From: SIG440 sp045645805
GTDB lineage: Bacteria > Bacillota > Clostridia > Monoglobales > Monoglobaceae
Assembly (NCBI GenBank): GCA_045645805.1
Contig: JAZRJL010000065.1
Location: forward strand, 1-20,371
Length of the DNA stretch: 20,371 bases
Direction: 5' to 3'
Shown: positions 15,051-20,371 of the stretch, in pieces
Position numbering within the stretch: position 1 is the stretch's first letter
Layout of the letters: every line of letters begins with the position of its first letter
The notes under the pieces: model-generated
What the model was told of the DNA's origin: nothing
Database searches by the model: none
What the model saw: the letters and a program-made list of their open reading frames with translations, nothing else
Program-made: the position numbers and the translations under genes

Positions 15051-15764
15051 ATGAAAATAGCAATATGTGATGACAATGTAAATCACATCAATATCATTGA
15101 AAATTATATTGATAAATTTAAGAAAACATCCGTAGAGTGTGATGCGTACACAAGCGGAGAAAAGTTAGTTTATGCCTATCGGGAGAAGAAAGAACGGTAT
15201 GATGTAATTTTTCTTGATATGGAGATGGAACAACTTAATGGCATAGAAACTGCAAATCTTATAAAAGAAATTGACGAGCATGTAATTATAATATTTGTTA
15301 CGAGCCACTCTGAGTATATGAAAGATAGCTTTAAATGTCAGCCATTTAGATTTATAGAAAAGCCTGTTGACTTTGATGAATTAAAATCTGCTTTTGAAGA
15401 TGTGTGCAAAAAACTGTCAAAGAAACGTAAAGTGGTTGCGTTTTCTGAAAATAAAAAGAAAGTAAGATTGTTTTGCGATGATATAATTTACTGCGAAAGT
15501 CAGGCCCATTGTATATGGATTCATACCAAAAGTGAAACATATAAAATTTGCAAATCCTTATCTGACTTACATGAGCAGCTTGACCAAGAAATGCTGTATA
15601 GAGTGCATAAGTCATTTATCATAAATTTTCACTATATAAAAAGCATTAAAGAGACAGATGTTGAGCTTTATCATGGAGATAAACTTATTCCCATAAGTCG
15701 TTCTTATAAAAAGAAAACACTTGAGGAATATACAAATTTTGTTGAAAGGAATTTATATGTATGA
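15051..15764 (+). CDS. agrA: LytTR-family response regulator, AgrA-like
   Basis: A 237-residue two-component response regulator. The receiver domain (about 1-120) has the acidic pair D7-D8 in ICDDN, phospho-acceptor D56 in VIFLDMEM and the Lys in FIEKPVDF. The C-terminal LytTR DNA-binding domain (about 128-232) has the typical LYRVHKSFIINFHYIKSI and ISRSYKK stretches. The AgrA/ComE/VirR group activates peptide-pheromone operons by binding paired direct repeats. It overlaps the kinase gene by four bases (ATGA), so the two are translationally coupled, and a complete agrBD lies just downstream. That context makes AgrA the natural assignment; the receiver ending of such proteins alone would not distinguish it from other LytTR regulators. 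Confidence 0.93.
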   Translation: MKIAICDDNVNHINIIENYIDKFKKTSVECDAYTSGEKLVYAYREKKERYDVIFLDMEMEQLNGIETANLIKEIDEHVIIIFVTSHSEYMKDSFKCQPFRFIEKPVDFDELKSAFEDVCKKLSKKRKVVAFSENKKKVRLFCDDIIYCESQAHCIWIHTKSETYKICKSLSDLHEQLDQEMLYRVHKSFIINFHYIKSIKETDVELYHGDKLIPISRSYKKKTLEEYTNFVERNLYV

Positions 15765-17056
15765 CGATATATAATATTGCAGATATACTTACAGGACTCG
15801 TAGAGACAATATTACTATTCAGACTCTATGAAAGCTTTTGCGACAAGAGAGATAATTTGCCACCTTGGATTTATTGTATTGGAATTTTTACTTTGACAAT
15901 ACTGGTAAATTTAAGCAACATAGTTTTTAATTATGGAATACTTAATGCGATTGGTATGGTTGTCGCTTTTTTTGTAGCATCAGTTTTGTATAGAGGTAAA
16001 TTATCTATTAAAATAATGGTTTCTTTTTTGGCTATTGTATTAATTGGAATCATGGAAATTATGATTCTGTTTGTAATAACTTTAGTCTATAATATAACTG
16101 TTACCGAGGCGGTTGATATTTCTTCTTATAGATTGTTAGGAATAATAGTTTCAAAAATGCTTACTCTGTTTATTGTTAATATTATACATATTAAGTTTAA
16201 AGAAAAAAGCTTTTATATGGGCACTTCATATTGGGTTTTGTTTTTGCTTATGTTTACAACATCTATAGTTGTTGTATTTCTTATATTTAAACTCTCTTTT
16301 GATATTGATAAAACATATCTGTATAATCTTTCAATATTGTGCTCATTTGGATTATTGTTTAGTACATTTTTTGCTTTATATTTATATGAACATCTTGCAC
16401 GGCAAGCGGAAATTATCCAAAATCAACAGCAGTATGAACAACATTTAAAAACGCAGTTGAAGCACTTGGACGAAATACTTGTTACGCAAAATCAAATAAA
16501 ACAGTTTAAGCATGATTTTATAAATTATGAAATTGGTTTAACGTCATATTTGGAAAATAACGATTGCAACGGAGCAAGAAAATATCTTGATGGGCTTATG
16601 GATAAATTTAAATCTGGAGAGGAGATAATTGAAACAGGAAACACGGCACTTGATGCAATAATAAGCACAAAGAAAGCTATTGCTGAGAGTAAAAACATTG
16701 AATTTACTACCAAAATACAAATACCTAAAAAATTATCTGTTGATCCTATAGATATGTGTATAATATTCGGAAATGCTTTAGACAATGCGATAGAGGCTTG
16801 TGACAGAATATCTGATATAGATAAAAAAATATCTTTAGCGATTATCTGTCAGGGTGAAAGCTTATTCTGCAAAATTGTAAACACCGCACCAAAGCCTGAA
16901 AAGAAAATATTTAAAACATCAAAAGTAGATAAAAATAATCATGGATTTGGATTGGAAAATATTAAAACAGCACTTGCTATATACAATAGTGAACCGACTA
17001 TACTTTATACAGAAAATGAATTTACATTAAAATTTGTTATTTTTATAAAAGAATAA
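15761..17056 (+). CDS. agrC: GHKL sensor histidine kinase, AgrC-like
   Basis: A 431-residue membrane kinase. The N-terminal 205 residues form about six transmembrane helices, the peptide-sensing domain of AgrC proteins. A coiled coil (about 212-248, rich in Gln) leads to the phospho-acceptor H251 in QFKHDFINY. The ATPase domain has the N box N338-A-L-D-N-A-I-E-A and a G box HGFGLENI from H394, of the GHKL type seen in AgrC/ComD kinases. It would bind the thiolactone peptide outside and phosphorylate the co-transcribed LytTR regulator. The start overlaps the stop of agrA by four bases. The order here, regulator before kinase and both before agrBD, is the reverse of S. aureus agrBDCA. A terminator follows, separating this operon from agrBD. 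Confidence 0.93.
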   Translation: MTIYNIADILTGLVETILLFRLYESFCDKRDNLPPWIYCIGIFTLTILVNLSNIVFNYGILNAIGMVVAFFVASVLYRGKLSIKIMVSFLAIVLIGIMEIMILFVITLVYNITVTEAVDISSYRLLGIIVSKMLTLFIVNIIHIKFKEKSFYMGTSYWVLFLLMFTTSIVVVFLIFKLSFDIDKTYLYNLSILCSFGLLFSTFFALYLYEHLARQAEIIQNQQQYEQHLKTQLKHLDEILVTQNQIKQFKHDFINYEIGLTSYLENNDCNGARKYLDGLMDKFKSGEEIIETGNTALDAIISTKKAIAESKNIEFTTKIQIPKKLSVDPIDMCIIFGNALDNAIEACDRISDIDKKISLAIICQGESLFCKIVNTAPKPEKKIFKTSKVDKNNHGFGLENIKTALAIYNSEPTILYTENEFTLKFVIFIKE

Positions 17057-17065
17057 AACTATAAG

Positions 17066-17091
17066 AAGTCTGATTGTTTCAGACTTTTTAT
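17066..17091 (+). terminator. agrAC terminator
   Basis: AAGTCTGA (17066-17073) pairs with TCAGACTT (17079-17086) around a 5-nt loop, followed by a T-tract. It starts 9 nt after the agrC stop and implies that agrBD has its own promoter. Confidence 0.85.
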
Positions 17092-17139
17092 TATGCCATT
17101 TTACCAATTTTGTTGATTACATTGTCGTTTATGCAGAAC

Positions 17140-17170
17140 TTACTAAAACAGACAAAATATGTGTTATAAT
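17140..17170 (+). promoter_or_regulatory. agrBD promoter with poor -35, probably activator-dependent
   Basis: A perfect TATAAT is at 17165-17170, 25 nt before the agrB start, but nothing resembling TTGACA sits 17 bp upstream. The nearest candidate, TTACTA (17140-17145), is 19 bp away. Over-long spacers are known for the S. aureus agr P2/P3 promoters, which need AgrA. I could not find a convincing tandem LytTR repeat upstream. Confidence 0.5.
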
Positions 17171-17195
17171 GGCATCAAAAGAGAGGAGGAAAGAA

Positions 17196-17783
17196 ATGAA
17201 AAGTATTTCAAGCAGCATAGCTGATATTTTGGGGACTCAAGGTATTATTCAGAGAGAAGATATAGACAAATGTAGATATGGATTGGAGATTTTTCTATCA
17301 TCCATGCTTGAAATAACAAGTATTTTAATTATATCTGCTTTTGTAGGTAATTTCCTAGAAACCATTTTACTGTTTACTACTTTTATTCCGCTTCGGATAT
17401 ATGCCGGAGGGTATCATGCAGATACAAAACTGAAATGTTATCTTGTTTCTCTCGCGGTTTATGTGGGTTTTACGGTGATTATGAGATTGCTCCCACAGGA
17501 AGTATATTTGATAATTAATATAGTATCTACTGTATTTTCGTTGCTCGTGGTTTTTATTGCGGCTCCGGTGATACATCATAATAAAAGTGTCAATGAGATA
17601 GAACGAATGTATTATAAAAAAATAAGTAGAGGAATTTGCATAGGTGAAACAGTATTAATTATTCTATTAACGACTACAATGCCTACAAGTAAATTAGTAA
17701 GCTCTTTGGCGTGCGGACAAGTAGCGGTAACAGTTGCTATGGTTGTTGCTATTATTAAAGAAAAGTTAAACGATAATAAATAA
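17196..17783 (+). CDS. agrB: AgrB-type peptidase/exporter of the signal peptide
   Basis: A 195-residue polytopic membrane cysteine protease that removes the C-terminal tail of AgrD and forms the thiolactone ring. The catalytic His and Cys are H74 and C81, in RIYAGGYHADTKLKC, with the same 7-residue spacing as H77/C84 of S. aureus AgrB. Several hydrophobic helices surround them, and a further run lies near the C-terminus. I chose ATG 17196 because GAGGAGG lies 7 nt upstream; an in-frame ATG nine codons earlier overlaps the -10 box and has no ribosome-binding site. The agrD pre-peptide gene follows 45 nt downstream with its own strong ribosome-binding site. Confidence 0.95.
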   Translation: MKSISSSIADILGTQGIIQREDIDKCRYGLEIFLSSMLEITSILIISAFVGNFLETILLFTTFIPLRIYAGGYHADTKLKCYLVSLAVYVGFTVIMRLLPQEVYLIINIVSTVFSLLVVFIAAPVIHHNKSVNEIERMYYKKISRGICIGETVLIILLTTTMPTSKLVSSLACGQVAVTVAMVVAIIKEKLNDNK

Positions 17784-17828
17784 AATCTTAGGATTTTGTT
17801 TTGTATATATCGAAAGGAGGTGTGAAAA

Positions 17829-17999
17829 ATGAAAAAGTTTAAGGAAACAGCGAAGAAGTTTGTAGTAAAATACGGAGCAACCATTGCATCATGTGCGTTT
17901 GCTTTTGTAGTAATTTCTGCAAATTCCTCCTGCCTCTTTCCGTATTATGAACCAGAAGAACCTGCAGGTCTTGACAAATTCAAAAAATTCAACAGGTAA
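17829..17999 (+). CDS. agrD: AgrD cyclic thiolactone autoinducer pre-peptide
   Basis: A 56-residue pre-peptide with the three parts of AgrD. An amphipathic, basic leader (MKKFKETAKKFVVKYG) runs into a hydrophobic stretch that anchors it in the membrane. A short signal core follows around ANSSCLFPYYEP. A charged tail (EEPAGLDKFKKF) is recognised by AgrB. C35 is the only Cys in the core. By analogy with S. aureus, the ring would join C35 to the carboxyl of Y39 (Cys-Leu-Phe-Pro-Tyr), with AgrB cutting before Y40-E41-P42. The N-terminal end of the mature peptide (somewhere in SANSS) is not defined by sequence. The AAAGGAGGTG ribosome-binding site is near perfect. The first 15 of 16 coding bases match those of the secreted-protein gene 300 bp downstream. 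Confidence 0.92.
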   Translation: MKKFKETAKKFVVKYGATIASCAFAFVVISANSSCLFPYYEPEEPAGLDKFKKFNR

Positions 18000-18071
18000 A
18001 ATGAAACTGGAATAAAATTTGAATTTTGTCAAAGGGATACATCCCTTTGATGATATGTATACATATCATCA
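17971..18071 (+). promoter_or_regulatory. Three chained inverted repeats between agrD and the secreted-protein gene
   Basis: Repeat A: 17971-17984 pairs with 18018-18032 (14 bp with one bulged base), spanning the agrD stop. Repeat B: 18029-18038 pairs with 18041-18050 (10 bp, AC between). Repeat C: 18048-18071 is a perfect 24-bp palindrome centred on TGTATACA. A and B share 18029-18032, and B and C share 18048-18050, so the RNA hairpins compete at their bases. No T-tract follows, so none is a standard terminator. Candidate roles are mRNA processing or attenuation after agrD, or a protein-binding site at C. Confidence 0.6.
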
Positions 18072-18126
18072 AGTAAACACTAAGGAACAAAAACATTATT
18101 TTAGACATTTGAAAGGGGTCTTTGTT

Positions 18127-18609
18127 ATGAAAAAGTTTAAGAAAGTTATTGCAATGTGTTTGGCAACAGTTATGGCATTGTCGGTTATGTGCGTTGGTGT
18201 TTCTGCTAAAGAGGTACATCATCTTAAAAATGGTGTTACACTTACAACATATGATGATGGTGAATATACACCAAGAGCAAATATGTTAAGAACTGTGGAT
18301 GCAAGCTTTAATACGACACTTGCAGTATTCCCAAGCTCTACAATGATAGGTAATAGTCTGTCTCTTGGCAGCAGTGAGGATGAAATGGAGATTGTATTTA
18401 CAACAAGTCCAGTGGGTATGTGTTATTTTTCATTGTATGATATGACTGCAGATGAGTACCTTACAACCGGTTCAAATAACATGAGTGGTCCATCATATAT
18501 GGGTAGTATGTTTACTCTTAGTGGGCTTACTGGCGGACATAAATATCGTATTCGTATGTCTGCTGCCGTTCAATCATGTCCTGTTGCAGGAACAATAACA
18601 TCCTATTAA
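18127..18609 (+). CDS. Small secreted protein, agr-linked, paralog 1
   Basis: A 160-residue exported protein. The signal peptide has a Lys-rich start (MKKFKKV), a hydrophobic core and a likely signal peptidase I cut after VSA at residue 27. The Cys near it lacks a proper lipobox, so I do not call it a lipoprotein. The mature part is rich in Ser/Thr/Tyr/Met. Its C-terminal 75 residues (FSLYDMT, then FTLSGLTGGHKYRIRMSAA and GTITSY) match the next gene's product, suggesting a beta-sandwich (Ig/fibronectin-like) domain. ATG 18127 is used because the signal peptide begins there and GAAAGGGG lies upstream. It is 127 nt after agrD with no terminator between. No family recognised. Confidence 0.8.
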   Translation: MKKFKKVIAMCLATVMALSVMCVGVSAKEVHHLKNGVTLTTYDDGEYTPRANMLRTVDASFNTTLAVFPSSTMIGNSLSLGSSEDEMEIVFTTSPVGMCYFSLYDMTADEYLTTGSNNMSGPSYMGSMFTLSGLTGGHKYRIRMSAAVQSCPVAGTITSY

Positions 18610-18621
18610 TTTGAAATTTTT

Positions 18622-18650
18622 GTCTTCAGCCGTGTTTCACGGCTGAAGAC
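18622..18650 (+). other. Very stable hairpin between the two secreted-protein genes
   Basis: GTCTTCAGCCGTG (18622-18634) pairs perfectly over 13 bp with 18638-18650 around a TTT loop. The T-run is before, not after it, on the forward strand, so it is not a normal forward terminator. It could stabilise the upstream mRNA or set the ratio of the two paralogs by processing. Confidence 0.6.
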
Positions 18651-18671
18651 AGTGTATGCGAGGTGAATAAT

Positions 18672-19061
18672 ATGAAGAAAAAAATTTTTGCATTACTCAT
18701 GTCAGTGTGTCTTATTTCGTCTATGTGTGTATATGCAGACGGAGCAAAGACAGAATATCCATTCCGTTTTAATGAAGTAACAAATGTGCCGCATATGCGA
18801 CATATGGAAACGATTGAAATAGGGGAAAATCAGAACGCTATAACATTGGAGTTTAAAGAAGTATCAAACCCTTGCAATAATTTTTATATTAGCTTATATA
18901 ATGTGACAAACGAGGATGAAGGCTACATTGTAAAGTGTATGGGCCCAATAAAAATGGATAAATTTACATTTACAGGATTGAAAGCTGGGATAAAATACAA
19001 GGTTAGCCTTTCTGCAGCTATAAATATTGAAGCTGTTGATGGTACGATTTACGCACATTAA
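18672..19061 (+). CDS. Small secreted protein, agr-linked, paralog 2
   Basis: A 129-residue exported protein with a signal peptide (MKKKIFALLMSVCLI) and a probable cut after VYA near residue 22. The mature protein is about 107 residues. Its second half aligns with the upstream gene: FYISLYNVT with YFSLYDMT, FTFTGLKAGIKYKVSLSAA with FTLSGLTGGHKYRIRMSAA, and GTIYAH with GTITSY as the final residues. The N-terminal halves are unrelated by eye. ATG 18672 follows GAGGTG (18660-18665); a GTG three codons earlier lies inside that ribosome-binding site. It is 11 nt upstream of the SLH gene and so is in the same operon. Function is unknown; the position after agrD suggests a quorum-controlled secreted product. 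Confidence 0.8.
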   Translation: MKKKIFALLMSVCLISSMCVYADGAKTEYPFRFNEVTNVPHMRHMETIEIGENQNAITLEFKEVSNPCNNFYISLYNVTNEDEGYIVKCMGPIKMDKFTFTGLKAGIKYKVSLSAAINIEAVDGTIYAH

Positions 19062-19072
19062 GGAGGAAGAGT

Positions 19073-19753
19073 ATGAAAAAGAAAATTATTTTGCTTATTT
19101 CAGCAATATCGGTTTTAGTATGTATGAGCGTACACGCATTTGAATTTACAGATGTAAGTGGCGGAGATACCATACTTCATTCTGCTATTGAAGATTTATG
19201 CAAGTTTGATATAGTTGACGGATATGAAGATAATACATTCAGACCCGACAACCTTGTTACCCGTGCAGAGATGTCAGAGTTTTGCAGAAGATTACTTCCC
19301 CCGCATGTGAAAAGTGCTAATGTATTTGATGTACGGAAACAATTTTATGATATGAACAGTGAACATTGGGCGGCAGACAGTATGGGTATAATGATTGATA
19401 TGGGATATATGCAAGGTTATGGTGATGATACCATAAAGCCTGATGCCAATGTTACTTTAGGCGAAGCTTCTGCTATACTTTCAAGAATGCTTGGATATGA
19501 GGCTAAGGCAAAAGCCATTGGCGGATATCCAAACGGCTACATTTCTGTTATGGGTGAGCTTGATATAACGGATAATTTGGGAACTGTTAAAGCAAACGAA
19601 CCATTGACCAGAAGTATGGTTGTAAAAATGCTACAGAAGACATTGGATGCCCCAATGCTGATGATGACCGGATATGATTTAAATAACGGCGGTACATATG
19701 TGCAGGATGAAAACCACACATATAGAAATCTTTTAATAAATTATAAATACTAG
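19073..19753 (+). CDS. Small SLH-domain cell-surface protein
   Basis: A 226-residue exported protein made almost only of S-layer homology (SLH) domains, which bind secondary cell-wall polymers. The signal peptide ends near SVHA (residue 22). SLH1 (about 23-72) runs from FEFTDVSGGD to VTRAEMSEFCRRLL, with the DGYEDNTFRPD signature. SLH2 (about 92-145) has WAADSMGIMID, GYGDDTIKPDA and LGEASAILSRMLGY. A third, weaker repeat (about 155-198) has the ELDITDNLGT and LTRSMVVKML parts. A 28-residue tail follows with no other domain, so it may be a wall anchor for a partner rather than an enzyme. The AAGGAGGAAG site is strong, and the gene is 11 nt after the second secreted protein. Co-location suggests it tethers or organises these proteins; that is inference. 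Confidence 0.9.
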   Translation: MKKKIILLISAISVLVCMSVHAFEFTDVSGGDTILHSAIEDLCKFDIVDGYEDNTFRPDNLVTRAEMSEFCRRLLPPHVKSANVFDVRKQFYDMNSEHWAADSMGIMIDMGYMQGYGDDTIKPDANVTLGEASAILSRMLGYEAKAKAIGGYPNGYISVMGELDITDNLGTVKANEPLTRSMVVKMLQKTLDAPMLMMTGYDLNNGGTYVQDENHTYRNLLINYKY

Positions 19754-19799
19754 TTGTTTTATAATAGAACGAGGTGTATATCTGCTGATTAGTTCTGGT

Positions 19800-19824
19800 T
19801 TATCACATGTTGGTTATGTGATAA
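19800..19824 (+). other. Hairpin downstream of the SLH gene
   Basis: TTATCACAT (19800-19808) pairs with ATGTGATAA (19816-19824) over 9 bp with a 7-nt loop, 46 nt after the SLH stop. No T-tract follows. It may protect the 3' end of the secreted-protein operon. I see no other forward terminator before the next gene, and no gene in 19754-19935. Confidence 0.45.
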
Positions 19825-19832
19825 CAGGAGTG

Positions 19833-19869
19833 TAAAAAAATGCAGAGGAAGACTTAACTTCCTCTGCAT
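19833..19869 (-). terminator. Reverse-strand terminator with no obvious gene
   Basis: ATGCAGAGGAAG (19840-19851) pairs perfectly over 12 bp with 19858-19869. The T-run is on the reverse strand (forward AAAAAAA before the stem), so it stops transcription coming from the right. No convincing reverse-strand protein gene lies to its right in the window, so an antisense or small RNA is one explanation. As a forward hairpin it lacks a T-tract. Confidence 0.55.
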
Positions 19870-19935
19870 ATGATTATGTGTATAGATGCTAAAAAGGGTA
19901 GAATTAAAAACGATTATTGAATAGGACAAGGTATT

Positions 19936-20100
19936 ATGGAGAAGGAAATATCTAATACATGGGTTGTGTGGATTGACGAAACTAACAAGGTTATTTCTAC
20001 AAAGGAAATTCCCACAGGTAAAAAAACACAGTTTATAAATAAGCAACTTGGCATAGATACAATTAATAAGTTGCTTTCTAAAGGATTTAAGATTGGATAG
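19936..20100 (+). CDS. Small conserved-looking protein of 54 aa
   Basis: A 54-residue frame: MEKEISNTWVVWIDE, then VISTKEIPTGKK and a tail ending LLSKGFKIG. The pattern of WxVWIDE near the start, a short beta-rich middle and a (S/A)xG(Y/F)(K/R)I end recalls a small Firmicute protein family I have seen as uncharacterised. A weak AAGG ribosome-binding site lies 5-8 nt upstream. The stop codon is built into the 5' arm of a strong terminator hairpin, which supports this being a real, separately ended gene. No promoter is clear. Function is unknown. Confidence 0.65.
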   Translation: MEKEISNTWVVWIDETNKVISTKEIPTGKKTQFINKQLGIDTINKLLSKGFKIG

Positions 20101-20139
20101 AAAACTCCTATGTCAACAATCGCACATAGGAGTTTTCTA
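20098..20139. terminator. Terminator of the 54-aa gene
   Basis: A 16-bp perfect stem (20098-20113 with 20124-20139, core GAAAACTCCTATGT/ACATAGGAGTTTTC) has a 10-nt loop, followed by an AT-rich stretch with TTTT. It begins at the stop codon itself and is symmetric enough to act on both strands. Confidence 0.8.
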
Positions 20140-20190
20140 AATTTTATACATTATGAGAGGACTATACTGGTAAGATTTTTTTGAATTATC

Positions 20191-20219
20191 TTGTAAAAAC
20201 TCGAAAAATATGATAAAAT
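20191..20219 (+). promoter_or_regulatory. Promoter of the TIR-domain gene
   Basis: TTGTAA (20191-20196), 17 bp, TAAAAT (20214-20219), with TG one base before the -10 (extended -10 type). The leader is about 50 nt. The AGGAGAAAG ribosome-binding site lies just before the ATG at 20275. Confidence 0.6.
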
Positions 20220-20274
20220 GTCAATAAAGGATAATAATAAATTATCGATCTTTGATGATTCATAGGAGAAAGAA

Positions 20275-20371
20275 ATGTTTGACTTCTTTATATCACATTC
20301 GTCTATTGATAAAGAAACAATAGTTGAAAATTTAGTAAAAAGCTTAAAAGATCGTGGATACTCTGTTTGGT
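20275..20371 (+). CDS. TIR-domain protein, N-terminal start only (partial)
   Basis: The first 32 residues are present and then the window ends. MFDFFISHSSIDKE followed by LVKSLKDRGYSVW is the N-terminal beta-alpha-beta part of a TIR domain: the FISHS box, the acidic Asp-Lys turn and the GYxVW strand. Bacterial TIR proteins act as NAD+-cleaving or signalling effectors, often in anti-phage systems, or bind other partners. The rest of the protein, which would decide this, is outside the window. It has its own promoter and ribosome-binding site and so begins a new unit. Confidence 0.85.
   Translation, partial: MFDFFISHSSIDKETIVENLVKSLKDRGYSVW

Larger units (their letters stand above)
12544..20371. 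mobile_element. Putative integrated island at a tRNA-Ser 3' end (one end visible)
   Basis: This is an inference from three things seen. There is an orphan tRNA 3' end plus terminator at 12508-12556. The content changes abruptly from conserved housekeeping genes to accessory ones (peptide signalling, secreted proteins, TIR protein, unknown membrane proteins). Base composition falls to the right, for example 26 of 60 G+C at 5221-5280 against 13 of 60 at 13861-13920. No integrase, excisionase, relaxase or phage gene is present in the window, so the element type is unknown and the right end lies beyond it. The island could also be an old, decayed insertion or several nested ones. Confidence 0.4.

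Noticed and set aside
19839..19857. A five-codon frame (MQRKT) with AGGAG upstream, inside the hairpin at 19840-19869.
   Set aside because: Too short to support, and the bases are explained by the terminator stem.
19789..20046. An 85-residue reverse-strand frame across the gap after the SLH gene.
   Set aside because: A strong reverse-strand terminator lies inside it, and the composition (rich in His, Asn, Phe, Leu) is that of a shadow frame of the forward 54-aa gene.
1..20371. Searched by eye for CRISPR arrays, insertion-sequence ends, rRNA and complete tRNA genes.
   Set aside because: No repeat-spacer pattern, transposase, rRNA sequence or full tRNA was seen; only the tRNA 3'-end fragment at 12544-12556.

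Overview
The window looks like a piece of chromosome from a low-GC, spore-forming anaerobic Firmicute, probably a clostridium of the Oscillospirales/Eubacteriales kind. This is inferred from Spo0A, a MurT/GatD lipid II amidation pair, a ClpE-type unfoldase, a 1036-residue type 2 IleRS, small cysteine-rich membrane peptides and a clostridial-type agr system. No species can be named.

Left part (1 to about 12.5 kb) is housekeeping. In order it holds the 3' end of an mgtE-like Mg2+ transporter; a reverse-strand pair with clpE-like upstream of a MATE exporter; ileS; two tiny reverse-strand cysteine-rich membrane peptide genes; the murT-gatD operon; spo0A; and, on the reverse strand, a THUMP-domain 23S rRNA methyltransferase. 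Most units have a recognisable sigma-A-type promoter and end in a hairpin terminator, several of which serve convergent neighbours.

Boundary (12.5-12.7 kb). Upstream of the methyltransferase gene, the reverse strand reads as the last 13 nt of a tRNA-Ser-like gene (ending CCA), followed at once by a strong terminator. No tRNA body is attached. This is the arrangement left at the far end of an element integrated into a tRNA 3' end. Base composition drops to the right of it (26 of 60 G+C at 5221-5280, 13 of 60 at 13861-13920). I propose, as inference, that everything from about 12,544 to the window end belongs to an integrated island whose other end lies outside. No integrase or conjugation gene is visible.

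Right part (12.9-20.4 kb) is accessory. It starts with a small winged-helix-like protein and a three-TM membrane protein. A complete peptide quorum-sensing locus follows: LytTR response regulator (agrA-like), GHKL histidine kinase (agrC-like), AgrB peptidase and an AgrD pre-peptide of 56 residues. Directly after agrD come two mutually homologous small secreted proteins and a small SLH-domain surface protein. The last genes are a 54-residue protein and the start of a TIR-domain protein.

How they may work together: AgrB would process AgrD to a Cys-containing thiolactone peptide, AgrC would sense it, AgrA would activate the agrBD promoter (which lacks a normal -35), and the three exported proteins downstream would be co-expressed as the output. 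Three chained inverted repeats lie between agrD and the first secreted gene and could control how much transcription or translation reaches it.
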